A stretch of 64,000 bases of DNA from assembly GCF_037975245.1 (NCBI RefSeq), contig NC_092577.1, positions 22,594,398 through 22,658,397 on the forward strand, written 5' to 3'. The translations under genes and the position numbers were made by a program. Position 1 is the first letter of the stretch, and each line of letters begins with the position of its first letter. The stretch is from Apostichopus japonicus. Lineage: Eukaryota; Echinodermata; Holothuroidea; Aspidochirotida; Stichopodidae. Below the pieces are notes generated by a model. That model was not told the origin of the DNA. It did no database searches and was given only the letters and a program-made list of their open reading frames with translations. Of this stretch, positions 1 to 9,590 are shown in pieces.

Positions 1-506
1 TAATCTCGTGGCGTTGAAACTTTTAGTGCCGAGTACATCTGTTATTTATACATCAGAAATGTAGTGTATACAAGCCATTCATATCGCCGGATACATCGGG
101 TGGTAACAATAAGTAGGATTACGTTCGCGGTTTATGATTCGACTGATCGTAAGTTGTGTTGTTTTTTCGCGTAGTAGACAAAATAAACACGGGAATTGAT
201 ACGCGATTTTTGCCAATAATTTAATTTTCAGTTGATATCAGTTTCGTTTAAACGTTCATCAGGTTTTATTAAACGTTTAAACGATGTTTCGTTCGTGAAC
301 ACGTTCAAACGGCACAGCACTACTAGATATTGATGACGGCAGAAGGCTAGAGCATGACCTACAATACTGTTACCAGCCGCCGGTAGCTAAATTCAAATAT
401 CAAAAAAAAAACCTTCGTAGTCTTGTTGGCAGTTTTAGTTCTGTATGTCACACACGTGATACGTGCAAGAACTGCGCAATCTTAATTACTGCTTACAGCC
501 GTTTTA
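1..506. other. non-coding stretch, no gene seen
   Basis: No convincing reading frame or RNA gene is visible. The one structural detail is a short inverted repeat around 245-283, where a GTTTAAACG-type motif is repeated in opposite orientation about 25 bases apart. Confidence 0.5.
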
Positions 507-719
507 ATGTTAATAGTGGACAGAGCTGTGACCTTGTCGGTAAAAACCCTGGATGAAAGCATTTCTCTAATTTGTATTGTGCAAGGTTTCACCATTTCTG
601 AAAATTGTTACTCAAGAAATCTAAAAGGGCGATTCATTAAGGTTGGAAACCTGTCAATCACACGTTTGAAGTGGAAGAGTATTAAACTATTTTACGAGTT
701 TAAAGGTCTGCTGTATAGA

Positions 720-1015
720 CCCCAACTATAGCACGCTATCATGGAAAAGTTTCTTGAGATTACGTAATCGACTTGCCTTGGTCGTATAATGACCTCTTTT
801 GACCAATTAGTCTGCAACGCCTGCCACATATTTTTTCTTGTATGAGGGTCTTTGTGTGAACGCTGTATGATTAACTACACTGTAGACATGAACATATTTC
901 CAGTGTTTACACAAAGAGCCTCATGGTGTTAAGAAGCTATGCAGGCTAATTATAGAACCTGAGGTCGATTACGTAATCACAAAACTTTCCTAGCTATAGC
1001 GTGCTATAATTGGGG
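720..1015. mobile_element. fold-back (MITE-like) element with ~52-bp inverted arms
   Basis: The left arm (720-772) and right arm (964-1015) are imperfect reverse complements of each other. Both contain TATAGCACGCTAT outermost and GATTACGTAATC innermost. A second inner pair follows (near 846-868 and 905-927, around GAGGCTCTTTGTGT), so the whole 296 bp can fold into one long hairpin. There is no coding potential. This layout is typical of non-autonomous DNA transposons. I could not find a convincing target duplication, so the superfamily is open. Confidence 0.6.
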
Positions 1016-1208
1016 CCAATAAAGCTGATCTCTAAATCTCAGTGATTTTGTTGATCTCCTTCTAAAAAACACTCCTCTGAGGCTGATATAATACACAACT
1101 GTGATATGAAAGTGTAAGGAGTGTACACAATCGCCACATGAAAGAATACGCGACAGTAACTTACTGTATCGAATCGTACAACTTTAACAACATGCATCTA
1201 GGGATGTA

Positions 1209-1345
1209 CTACTTTAATCTCTTGATGATACCAAAAATTAAACAAGCAGAATTTGCAACATTGGTTATGTTATACTGCCAAGAGAGCTTATTATCAATAA
1301 ACACCCCTACAAATTGTGTACAATTACTGTTGTTAATTGCGGTAC
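1209..1345 (-). pseudogene. LINE reverse-transcriptase C-terminal fragment (CR1/Jockey-like)
   Basis: The minus-strand translation contains FVGVFIDNKLSW followed by a stretch ending ACLIFGIIKRLK. This is the conserved post-catalytic segment of CR1/Jockey-type reverse transcriptases (consensus FLGV-ID-LSW-HI, then a helix ending in LR-L). The CR1-like element at 25.5-28.6 kb has the same motif (FLGVQIDHNLSW). Only this small piece is recognisable; flanking sequence gives no APE or catalytic RT motifs, so it is a decayed relic. Confidence 0.6.
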
Positions 1346-1985
1346 TCGTAAGGCTTAGTGTACACATTTGAGTTTCACCTTTGATATTATTTATTACCAC
1401 TAGCAATTGCGTTATTATTATTTCTACATGTTTTTTTTTTCTAAGCTTTCAGATCGTGATTTAATTCCAAATATGCAATTTAGAGGGCTTCGTTAACATC
1501 GAGATTACAATAATATACAGTTATGTCGTTAACAAATAATATAAACTGAAGGACACGTGATGACTTACATCCATACTGTAACGGTCGTGGCAAGACGAAA
1601 AATTAGGACGGTTTCGTACCAAAGTTGTGAAGTCACCGCAATTGATTTACTCCGCAGTCGCACATAGACTCCATGACTCCGTAAAACTATCGAAATACAA
1701 AAATAGAAAGCTAACGGTACTAAATACAACATTTTTATAGTTTGTTTTTGGGCACAAATAAAACTACACAAATTTCACTATTGCACAAACATGAACCAGC
1801 AAAGACACACGAAGAAAGCATTTAAATTGTAAAATGTATAAACACCAAAATACCTCTAAGATCGAGAACATCAAGAAACCACTATTACGAAACAGCATTA
1901 CGTGAACAGCATTACGTGGCATTACTTTCCAACCATTCTTATCTCAGTTATATGTAAAATTACGTATCCTGGCTAGACGCAACCA
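1346..1985. other. non-coding stretch, no gene seen
   Basis: AT-rich sequence between the LINE relic and the next LINE. Short frames exist on both strands, but none shows a recognisable motif or a start context worth calling. Confidence 0.4.
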
Positions 1986-2004
1986 ACGCCAGTAGTCCTT
2001 TTTC

Positions 2005-2690
2005 CCTGTGCGCCCAATATATGTATATATATGCCTTCCTTTGTTCCTGGTAGTGCTCCATGTGTCATGGTCGGAGACTTTAACTGTGTCCCAGACTCGG
2101 GTCTTGACAGACTCGGGGCTTCTGTGTCTGCTAGTCCCGACGCTGGGATCACAGAATTGGACAGATTCACTTCGGCACACCTTTTAGCCGATGTCTGGAG
2201 GCATATGCACCCGTGTAGTACGGTGTATACGTGGGTGAGGCCTAACGGAGAAGATGTCTCCAGGATAGATCGAGTGTATGCGCCCGAAAGTTTTCAATTT
2301 TCGGGTTGCGAGACGCTCAGCTGTCCGCTCTCTGACCATGACACTGTGGTAGCACGTTTTGTTTTGCCTTCCATTTTCCCGATCGGGCGGGGCCTATGGA
2401 AGCTTAACTTCGGATTCTTCGGAACTTCTGATTCTTGGCGAGGCAGAATTCCGCCAGGGTTTCGAGACCAGGTACAAAGGATGGCAAACATTGAAGCCGG
2501 CCTTTGCTTCTACATCCCAGTGGTGGGATAATATCAAGTTGCGCATCAAACGCTACGCAATTCAGTATTGCGTGACCCGCGCACGGCGTCGAAGAGAAAA
2601 ATTCTCGAAGCTGCGCGCGGAGGTGAAGTTTGGCGACCCTTCGGCAGTCATCGCTTTGCAGACTTATCTCGATGAAAAGTACCACGGTCA
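2005..2690 (+). pseudogene. LINE ORF2, endonuclease (APE) part
   Basis: The frame carries APE-family motifs in order: APN, VMVGDFNCVPD, SRIDRVYAP and LSDHDTVVARF, matching the catalytic Asp/Asn, R-ID and SDH signatures of LINE endonucleases. These enzymes nick target DNA and so prime reverse transcription. After SDHD the frame shifts (near 2440) into a second frame that continues the APE-RT linker, with FETRYKGWQTLKPAF and a basic stretch ARRRREKFSKLR. Coding homology stops near 2690, where the 1.2-kb insertion begins. Confidence 0.75.
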
Positions 2691-2746
2691 TGGGCGGCGA
2701 TCCGTACTTCCGAGTGGGGGGGATATGACCTTGTTGACTATCTAAG

Positions 2747-2850
2747 CGTAGCGCCACCATGAGTTGGCGCGAAGCGTACAAGAAAATTTGGGGATTTACA
2801 AACCCTCTAGATGGCCGGAAACGGCACTTGCCGAGGTTTCCAAGCGGCAT
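2747..2850 (+). repeat. interspersed repeat module, copy 1
   Basis: Shares its plan with 3225-3330 (plus) and 12455-12560 (minus): a GTTGGCGCG-AGCGTA segment, an AAAATTT segment, and a G-rich half reading GGAAA-GGCAC-TGCCGAG. Three dispersed copies identify it as a repeat family, perhaps an end of a DNA element. No coding content. Confidence 0.5.
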
Positions 2851-3133
2851 ATACCCAACTTTAAAATAGGGGATTTCATGTCCGAAATATCTCATAATCA
2901 GGATCCAAAATACTTTTTTTGAATTTCGGGTGTTATTTTGGGAAAATTGCCCCTGTCAATCTTGTTTCAGGCGCTACGTTAGAATGTTCGAGAGCTCTTT
3001 ATATTATTCGATGAAGAAAATGGCCTCATGCAGGCTATTATATAGGCCTATACACATGCAATACACAATTACACATAGTTACATTCCTAGGTACCGATTG
3101 CTAGGGCATCCAGGTGAAACGTACGTGTATTAA

Positions 3134-3506
3134 CAGGGGCGTCGGAAGCTATTTGGGATTGGTATGGAAGATCAGAGTGTGGCCATCTACCATAATTATC
3201 GGGGGGGTGGGGGACGTTTGGAAGGTCAAACTACGCTACGCGCCACCATTGGTTGGCGCGTAGCGTAATGGAGAAAATTTTGAAAAAATGCCTCCCAGAT
3301 TGCAGGAAATGGCACTTCCCGAGCTTTTCTTCTGTGCATTCTCCCTTGTCTGTTTTTGTACCCGATTAATCTTCTGAAACACATTTTGAAGTATGTTTTC
3401 ATTTTGGTTCTTGATTTTTAGCCTTTTTTTTCTTCTTAGTGCTACTTTTTTCTCCTTTTTTTTTGCGCCGTGAATATTGGTCCGGCGAACCGCTCCGACG
3501 CCCCTA
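3134..3506. mobile_element. short non-autonomous DNA element with 12-bp terminal inverted repeats
   Basis: The ends are inverted copies of AGGGGCGTCGGA (3135-3146 and its reverse complement at 3494-3505). ATTAA flanks both sides (3129-3133 and 3507-3511) and could be the target duplication, or TTAA within it. The interior has pyrimidine tracts (3420-3472) and the repeat module at 3225-3330, but no gene. It is about the usual size of a MITE. The superfamily is uncertain; TTAA would suggest a piggyBac- or Kolobok-type mechanism. Confidence 0.5.
3225..3330 (+). repeat. interspersed repeat module, copy 2 (palindromic head)
   Basis: Begins with a near-perfect palindrome (TACGCTACGCGCCA paired with TGGCGCGTAGCGTA, about 3233-3268), then GAAAATTTTG and CCTCCCAGAT-GCAGGAAATGGCACTTCCCG. 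The latter half is nearly identical to the minus-strand copy at 12455-12560. Confidence 0.55.
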
Positions 3507-3899
3507 ATTAAGCATTACCCTGGTAACATGAGATTCTCAGCTGTTGGAGGGAACATGTACGTGTGTAGGCCTACTATAGGGCCTATATGAATACTATGAG
3601 GGTGCATATATGTACTATATCAATACCGTGGGCGCAATAATACATTTTGTTGTTATAGGGCCAATGAAGCCTACAGTCAACTATTCTTGCTTTATAAAGA
3701 CGGTTTATTTGAAAAGATCGCACTGCGTTTATGGTATAGGCGAGAAATGAAGCTAAAAAGAGCCGTACATTCACGATGATGCATAAATGAAGGCATGAAA
3801 ATATTCTTATTCCTGGCATTTGGTGGGGGGGATATGGTGTATTACATCCCCTCCACCCATTTTCATGGGGGGATATATACCCCCCATCCCCCCCAGGAT

Positions 3900-6187
3900 C
3901 GCCGCCCATGACCACGGTGCCCGCGTCAGGGCCCGTGTCGAAGCGGTGGAAGCCGAGGAGCGCCCTTCACTGAGGTTTTACCAGTCCGTTAGCTCATCGG
4001 CGGGCGACAGACGCGTCCCGTCTGTGCGCGCTACCGATGGGACCGTGGTCCGTGACCCTCACGGCATTGTCCGCGTATATAAAGAGTATTATTCGAATTT
4101 GTTTACGCGTGGCAATGTCGACTTGTGGGCACAGTCTGATTTATTGAGGGGAATCTCAAACCGTTCCCCACGATGTCAATGATATTTTTGGGGGGGGGGG
4201 GCGGAATAACCACTGTTGAGCTTTGGAAGGCGCTTTAGAAGATGAAGAATGGCAAGTCCCCGGGTTCGGACGGGCTCCCGAGGGAGTTCTACCGAACCTT
4301 CTGGGCAATAATAGGAGCCGTCTTCGAGGACGCCTTCCAAAACGGACTGTTAAACCAAAGTCAACGTCTGGGCATGATTACTTTGCTGCCAAAGTCTGGG
4401 GACCCCTTGGATCCCCATAGCAAGCGTCCGATCACCTTGTTAAATGTGGACTACAAGTTGCTGGCTAAGGCTTTGTGCAACCGCCTTGCACTGGCTATGC
4501 CGCATCTTGTTGGTGATCTCCAGACTTGTGCAGTGAAGGGTCATTGCATCCAGCAGAACTTGTGGTTGATGCGCGACTTGACCGACTTTGTTATTGAGCG
4601 TGATCTGCCATGTGCATTGGTGTCTCTGGACCAGCAGAAGGCTTTTGACATGGTGGATCGCGGTTTTTTAATGAATGTATTGGAGACGTTTCAGTTGCAC
4701 CCGGTTTTTCGTAAATGGATTTCTGTTTTGTATCAAGAAAGTTTCAGTTCTGTTATCGTAAATGGGTTTTGTTCGGAGGTTTTTAACGTAGAGAGGGGGG
4801 TACGCCAGGGGTGCCCTCTGTCTCCATTACTTTATGTTTTGTTTAGCGAGTCCCTCTCTCGTCTTTTGGAAAGGGACTCAAGACTTGTTCCATTCGTTAT
4901 GCCAGGGGGTGCCAAAGTGAAGTGCGTTCAATATGCAGATGACGTCACGTGTGTTGTTTGAGTCTGGGCTCCTTTCGTGCCCTCTCGCAGGATTTATCTA
5001 TCTTTGAGAGAGCTACCGGGGCGAAGTTGAATCCGGAAAACACAAAGGGCCTTCGCCTTGGTAGCTGCAGATACAGAGACTTACCATTCGGTGCATCGTG
5101 GTCGGATCAAAATATCAAAATTAATAGTATATGGTTCGGCTGCGATGCACCTTGTGATGTAACCTGGAACGAGAGGGCTGAGGTACTTGAGAGCAGGCTC
5201 GAAACCTTTGGCACCCGCTGGCTTTCGATCCTGGTGCGGTTGGAGAGAGCGATATTTGCATTTATTTGGTCGGGTGATACAGAGCTTGTCAAAAGGGCGG
5301 TAATGTACCAAAAACTGGAGAAGGGTGGGTTAGGGGTGGTTCATCTGGAAACTAAATTGACCTTTTTGTTATTTAAGCAGTTGTTTGTAGCGGTAACTGA
5401 CCCAGGGTTGCCTTGTTCATATTTGGTACGTTTTTGGGCGGTTTGCACCTGCGTCGATGAGTCCCGGCGCTGTTTAGCAACAGAGAAGCGCATAGTAGTA
5501 CTCCAAACGTGTCATTTGCTCCGCTCTGATTGAGTTGCCCCCTGTTGACCTGTCACAGCCGGCCCTCGTTCACAGTTCGTTGCGGGATAAGGCCTTGAAT
5601 GCAACTTTTGTCCAGGGACGTCATTCTGCCGAAGTATGGCGTTCGGTGCATTCAAGGCTGAATGGTTGCAGGCTCCGTGATCTCGCATGGAGAGTTGCAC
5701 ACGGTGCCTTGGTGACCAACCTAAAAAGATATCATTGGCGATTGGGTGATGGACTGTGCCCTAGGACCGGCTGTGACAGCTTAGAGAGTACTGCTCATGT
5801 TTTTTGGCATTGTTGCTTTGTAGTAAACTTATGGGAGTGGTTCCAGACCTGGACCGACCGTGTTACGGTAGACCGTTCATGGTCGGTAGGGCAGGGCTTT
5901 ATTTTATATGGGGTAGACCCTCCAGTTTGTTCGGTAGCTGTGTTGCACCGCATGATTTTTGTTTGCTCTATTGTAAAAAAACATGTTTGGCGAATAGATG
6001 TAATTTGGTTTTTAGGGGGAAATTTGCCACTTGGCAGGCAGTCCTGGAGGCGGTGAAGTGTGACATTCGCCTTCAAATTGAAGGCGATTTTCGCCGTTTA
6101 TCTGAGGCTGCCTTTTTTGGACTTTGGTGTGCTGGGGAGGGGTTTTTCGTTTCGCTGCGTGCGGGTCGTCCTTTTGTAGGTTTTTGA
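3900..6187 (+). pseudogene. LINE ORF2, reverse transcriptase and C-terminal part
   Basis: After the insertion the linker resumes (EERPSLRFYQSV). RT follows: GKSPGSDGLPREFY, LLNVDYKLLAKAL, SLDQQKAFDMVDR (first catalytic Asp), GVRQGCPLSPLLY and the catalytic YADD box (about 4935). This order and spacing is that of the L1/Tx1 group. Downstream are WERAEVLESRL, FIWSGDTELVKR and a CCHC motif, CPRTGC then H-x4-C, near 5760-5812. The frame shifts at least twice (just after YADD and near 5530), and a segment of the thumb region appears deleted around 5215. The element is not active. Confidence 0.8.
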
Positions 6188-6355
6188 ATGTTTTAGTGGG
6201 GGGGGGGGGGGGTTGGGCGTTTTGTCTCTGCAGGTCGGCGGGCGTATGTTTTTTTGGCTCGCTAGACCTGAGTTTCGTTTGTCAGAATGGGATGGTTCGG
6301 TAGTGCCGTTTGGCCGTGACGTTTTGTATCCCGCATGGCGGGTCACGTAAAAAGC

Positions 6356-6660
6356 ACAAATGTGAAATGATCGTTTTTCATTCAAAGCAGAACATGATAT
6401 GTTAATCTTAAAGTAAATTGTATTTACAGTACAATGTCAACACCAGACAACAGTATCATGACTCACACCTCAAACTAAGATGATATAGGTTCATTCAATC
6501 ACAACAACTAAATAGCGTCACACCAAAATAGTAAAAGTACGTTACGTATAGGAAAAAATGTCAAGTGTCAACGTTTTGTTTTACACATTAAATTTCACTT
6601 ATTACGCCTCAAAATAACATCAACCAGCTGATATGTTCGTGACATCCACGTAACAATCCA
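6356..6660. other. intergenic, AT-rich, no gene seen
   Basis: Lies between the LINE 3' end and the stop codon of the PC4-like gene. It probably contains the 3' UTR of that gene on the minus strand; no clear polyadenylation signal or other feature was found. Confidence 0.4.
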
Positions 6661-7203
6661 TTATTCGATTACTGAGTTGGTCGAACTGGCAGTGTCGTGC
6701 CCCGTTGAATCAACGCTATTTGACAGCTTCAGTTTCAAATGGGTAACGCCTCGACTTTTGGGTAATCCATGAGACGCCTCAGCTTGTGCTTCCTCTTGAC
6801 GGTGTAAGGCATCTTCGATGAGAGGCAGCTTTTCAAGTAAGGTTGACCATTGCGGGGGTGTGAGAGCAATGCCTCTTGACGTCGGTAACATTCTTCCTGC
6901 TTGGTTGTAGAAAAATTCTCTGACATGAATGTACAGTTTTCCATTAAAGACGTTGACAGTCACAAAGCGGTCATCTCCGATGGGGATCCTTATGTCAGTA
7001 TCGTTTGAAACGTGTCGTTTCCTTTGAGTATGTCCTTTGATATTCACAGGTTTTGGTGATATGGACTGGTTGAAGTGAGGTTTCATCACGGTCTGGACTG
7101 GTTTCGAAGGGAGTGGCTGATCGTAGGTGGCTTCACTTGTCTCTGAGTTAAAGTACACAGTCTTCCCTTCAGTATCTTTCAATGATGTCCATGCAGAGTC
7201 CAT
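6661..7203 (-). CDS. PC4-like (transcriptional coactivator p15) protein
   Basis: 180 residues if started at the ATG at 7203 (MDSAWTSLKD), preferred because upstream residues look like translated leader. Residues about 3-30 (W-x-SLKDTEGKTVYFN, then Y-DQP) resemble a WW domain with the second Trp replaced by Tyr. Residues about 72-135 match the PC4 fold: IRIPIGDDRFVTVNVFNGK, HVREFF and GIALTPPQWSTLLEKL, the usual beta-strand DRFVTV, REF and QW landmarks of this single-stranded-DNA-binding domain. It lies 134 bp downstream of the next gene on the same strand. PC4-like proteins occur both as host coactivators and in large-DNA-virus and virus-like elements; which applies here is not decided. Confidence 0.7.
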   Translation of the reverse strand: MDSAWTSLKDTEGKTVYFNSETSEATYDQPLPSKPVQTVMKPHFNQSISPKPVNIKGHTQRKRHVSNDTDIRIPIGDDRFVTVNVFNGKLYIHVREFFYNQAGRMLPTSRGIALTPPQWSTLLEKLPLIEDALHRQEEAQAEASHGLPKSRGVTHLKLKLSNSVDSTGHDTASSTNSVIE

Positions 7204-7337
7204 GATACCTTTCGAGGATACGATGACGAAGCGATAACACCTTAGCGTCAGAAGCGAAGTACGAACTGATGGTTGGTAGTTGTGAGTTTGTCGAGTCCAA
7301 CTCAAGGAATGAAGTCACTGGTAGGCAAACGCCCCTT

Positions 7338-8183
7338 TTATTGCCAAATCAGAGATGTACCATACGCTTCGATGGTCAGTGGCAGTTTTACATTCATATC
7401 CATTTCAGCTTTTCGCAGTAAAAACGATATGCGATCATCCCCGGGGACAAGATTGTTTAGATGATCCCTCGAAGCTCCATTTGTAGGTAAATCCTCAAAG
7501 ATTTCAGAAAATTCGAGATGGTCCCTGAAATAACCAAAGAAAGGTTTGTCTTCTTCGCTCAGTTCAGCTTTCAACCGTTGTAGTATTTGAAGTTCGTTGA
7601 GGGTAAGCTTTGCTTCCTCGTAACTGATACCATGCCATGCTCTCACCAGGGCCTTCAGAACGATCAAACGCAATCGGTATCGAAAGGCATTGTTTTTCTT
7701 TTCGATCGCATGACTCCGTACGGCTTCCCTTACGATATCCGACCCATACTTTGTGCGAGCCTCTCTGATGAGGTCTATACGTGTCTCCAGTGTGAAAATG
7801 GTATTCGGTAATAAAGCGTTTTCTTTCACGTGTGAGATACCTCCTTTTTCGCCTTTCCATAATCCCAGGACAAACGGGTACATCCTGCCAAACTGAAATT
7901 CTGCAGTTTCCTTCACTTTAAGGATGGCTAAAATACGGTCAAAAATTCTGTGGACGACGTCACGGTCAATACAGTCTACGATAGATTGCCACATAGAGTG
8001 ATCATAAAGGATGTCATCCATGACACACTGGTGATGCGTTTGACTGGGGTGATTAATGTCACAACCGTAGCAGATCCTGTAAGGATAAGCAGTGATCGCA
8101 TCCTCCAAACAGTGTAAGAACGATGCCTCCAAGACGTTGAATATCATCTCTTCAGACACTTCGTTGTGAGAGAGTACAGACAT
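7338..8183 (-). CDS. unrecognised 281-aa protein with a Cys/His cluster
   Basis: A single open frame of 281 codons from ATG at 8183, with a TATA box 58 bp upstream. Near the N-terminus (residues about 35-52) is CYGCDINHPSQTHHQC, a C-x2-C-x3-H-x5-H-x-C cluster that could bind zinc. The remainder is helical and charged, with no catalytic motif I know. I recall similar CYGC-HPSQ proteins as multicopy, unannotated genes in invertebrate genomes, but cannot name a family. Its neighbours (PC4-like gene, two small TATA-driven frames) and its compact spacing suggest a mobile or virus-derived gene block. Length and intact frame argue for recent function. Confidence 0.65.
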   Translation of the reverse strand: MSVLSHNEVSEEMIFNVLEASFLHCLEDAITAYPYRICYGCDINHPSQTHHQCVMDDILYDHSMWQSIVDCIDRDVVHRIFDRILAILKVKETAEFQFGRMYPFVLGLWKGEKGGISHVKENALLPNTIFTLETRIDLIREARTKYGSDIVREAVRSHAIEKKNNAFRYRLRLIVLKALVRAWHGISYEEAKLTLNELQILQRLKAELSEEDKPFFGYFRDHLEFSEIFEDLPTNGASRDHLNNLVPGDDRISFLLRKAEMDMNVKLPLTIEAYGTSLIWQ

Positions 8184-8240
8184 GATGCACAGCGTTTGAT
8201 CAGCAAGCGATAAATGAGAGACGGATTTACAACTCTAACC

Positions 8241-8248
8241 CTTTTATA
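8241..8248 (-). promoter_or_regulatory. TATA box (TATAAAAG) of the 281-aa gene
   Basis: TATAAAAG reads on the minus strand 58 bp before the ATG at 8183. That leaves a start site about 30 bp downstream and a leader of about 30 nt, a compact RNA polymerase II core promoter. Confidence 0.65.
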
Positions 8249-8425
8249 CACGTCATGCCTCACACAAATCGTCAATGTTTCGAGTGAAAAACTCAATCAC
8301 TGCTAGTAAGTCCGTTGTGTACAATGAAAACACGATTTGGGCACGGGATGGTGCCTCTGTCGTTCGGAAAGCTCGAAACGCAAATGCTGCCTCATCGACG
8401 AACGCTAGCTCATGAAGTGCATTTG

Positions 8426-8617
8426 TCAGTGACTTTGAAGATGCATTTCAACCTCTTCCAAAAATTGTGTTGATCCATTCACTTCTGCGTAGTGTGTGTG
8501 TGATAAGCCGACTTCATCACTCTTTGCTTTGTGTAGCAAAAAATGATATATTTCATTTTTCAAAATCTTCAGAACACCGTGTTTTAGGTAGTATACAAAT
8601 CCTTCAGGCGGTTTCAT
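8426..8617 (-). CDS. small 63-aa protein, unrecognised
   Basis: An ATG-started frame of 63 codons (MKPPEGFVYYLKHGVLKI...). A TATA-like TATATAA lies 58 bp upstream, the same distance as in the neighbouring 281-aa gene. The peptide is basic and helical without cysteines, signal peptide or membrane segment. Being short it could be chance, but the repeated promoter-to-ATG spacing in this cluster makes it more credible. No family recognised. Confidence 0.4.
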   Translation of the reverse strand: MKPPEGFVYYLKHGVLKILKNEIYHFLLHKAKSDEVGLSHTHYAEVNGSTQFLEEVEMHLQSH

Positions 8618-8674
8618 GATATTGTTCTACTCAGTGTCTGGGAAAGACTGAACGATGAGCATGATGTGAATGCA

Positions 8675-8681
8675 TTATATA
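8675..8681 (-). promoter_or_regulatory. TATA-like box of the 63-aa gene
   Basis: TATATAA on the minus strand, followed by a pyrimidine-rich ATCGTTCAGTC that resembles an initiator (TCAGT), then the ATG at 8617. Confidence 0.45.
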
Positions 8682-8787
8682 GACACAGAGCGAAACCACG
8701 TGACGTGTGAGGTCAAAGTACCTAAGGTAAACAAAAATAATAAAGTGATTTGACTTACCTTCTAACCGTCTTCCATCAAACGACCCA

Positions 8788-9056
8788 ACAATATCGTAGG
8801 AACTTTTTTGGACGCTGGTGTGCTGGGGAGGGGTTTTTCGTTTCGCTGCGTGCGGGTCGTCCTTCTGTACGTTTTTGAATGTTTGAGTGGGGAGGGGGTT
8901 GGGCGTTTTGTCTCTGCAGGTCGGCGGGCGTATGTTTTTTTGGCTCGCTAGACCTTAGTTTCGTTTGTCAGAATGGGATGGTTCGGTAGTGCCGTTTGGC
9001 CGTGACGTTTTGTATCCCGCATGGCGGGTCACGTAAAAAGCACAATATCGTAGGAA
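8788..9056. repeat. 15-bp target duplication around a truncated LINE copy
   Basis: ACAATATCGTAGGAA occurs exactly at 8788-8802 and 9042-9056, directly flanking the LINE 3' fragment at 8803-9041. This is a textbook target-site duplication from target-primed reverse transcription, and it fixes both ends of that LINE family's 3' terminus. Confidence 0.9.
8803..9041 (+). mobile_element. 5'-truncated copy of the L1/Tx1-like LINE 3' end
   Basis: 239 bp nearly identical to 6111-6355, starting at CTTTTTTGGAC in the ORF2 C-terminus and ending CACGTAAAAAGC. It lacks the long G run of the larger copy. It interrupts a 39-bp tandem repeat. Clean 15-bp flanks and high similarity suggest a fairly recent insertion. 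Confidence 0.9.
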
Positions 9057-9285
9057 TTCAGGGATCTGCTTCCGGCAAAAAACTGTATATCGCATTAATC
9101 CACAGGACGGGTTACGAAACAACAATATCGTATGAATCCACGGATGTGGTTCCGTCACAAAACTGTATATCGTATTAATCCATGGGACGGGTTACGACAA
9201 AACAATATCGTATAAATCCACCGCTCTGGTTCCCGATACAAAAATATATATCGTAGTAATCCACGGAACAGGTTCCCACACAAAG
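9042..9285. repeat. ~39-bp tandem repeat (minisatellite), about six units
   Basis: Units share the pattern ATATCGTA-TAATCCAC-GG then GGTT-C and a short A/C tail. Successive ATATCG motifs lie about 40 bp apart, and alternate units are more alike, giving a two-unit higher order. The unit before 8788 also ends in ATATCGTAGGAA, so the array was split by the LINE copy. It lies upstream of the small TATA-driven genes. Confidence 0.75.
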
Positions 9286-9385
9286 TGACGAGTTTGTAGA
9301 TGAGAAAGAAATCCAGTAAATGCACCCAGACCTATGTGTAACAAGTGTTATGTCGTGTATGTGACACAGGCGAAAGGCCCTCCAA

Positions 9386-9520
9386 TCAAGCCTGCTCGTG
9401 TAATGCACCAGCCAAAAACGCAATCGACATGGTTACTTCCCAGCCATGACGCACCTTGCCTGCAATGCAGAGGATATAATGGTCTGACAGGGAGTAGTCG
9501 AAGGTTCTCAAAGCCATCAT
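9386..9520 (-). CDS. tiny 44-aa protein behind a TATA box
   Basis: Starts at ATGATG (9520-9515), reads MMALRTFDYSLSDHY... and ends at TGA (9386-9388). A TATATAAAGG box lies about 70 bp upstream. The C-terminal half (MSIAFLAGALHEQA) is mildly hydrophobic. No family recognised. I list it because it is the third frame in this cluster with a similarly placed TATA box. Confidence 0.35.
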   Translation of the reverse strand: MMALRTFDYSLSDHYILCIAGKVRHGWEVTMSIAFLAGALHEQA

Positions 9521-9590
9521 TACCCGTGTGTGCTCGTATCAGTCTTTGACACAGAATGAATCTGTCGTATCAAATCGGTGCCTTTATATA

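Larger units (their letters stand above)
2686..3913. mobile_element. 1.2-kb insertion inside LINE ORF2, bounded by an 18-bp inverted repeat
   Basis: The sequence GGTCATGGGCGGCGATCC at 2686-2703 is the exact reverse complement of 3896-3913. LINE ORF2 coding stops at the first copy and resumes at the second (LINE residues HDHGARVRARVEAVEAEE). Between them lie two copies of an interspersed module (2747-2850 and 3225-3330), a nested short element (3134-3506) and G-rich low-complexity runs near 3826-3892. No protein is encoded. It could be one fold-back element, or a composite of several insertions that share an inverted target copy. Confidence 0.5.
1995..6355 (+). mobile_element. L1/Tx1-superfamily LINE, 5'-truncated and interrupted
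   Basis: Plus-strand non-LTR retrotransposon. It starts inside the apurinic-like endonuclease (residues APN just after 2005, then VMVGDFN) and runs through reverse transcriptase, a CCHC motif and a 3' UTR with a long G run (about 6197-6212), ending in CACGTAAAAAGC. The end is fixed by two further copies of the 3' end, at 8803-9041 and 12602-12695, which stop at nearly the same base and have target duplications. Coding sequence is broken by several frameshifts and by a 1.2-kb insertion (about 2686-3913). ORF1 is missing here. Clade assignment is by motif only. Confidence 0.8.

Noticed and set aside
507-731. 74-aa plus-strand frame
   Set aside because: No recognisable motif, and its end runs into the fold-back element.
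9042-9285. CRISPR-like array
   Set aside because: Whole units repeat; there are no constant repeats alternating with unique spacers.
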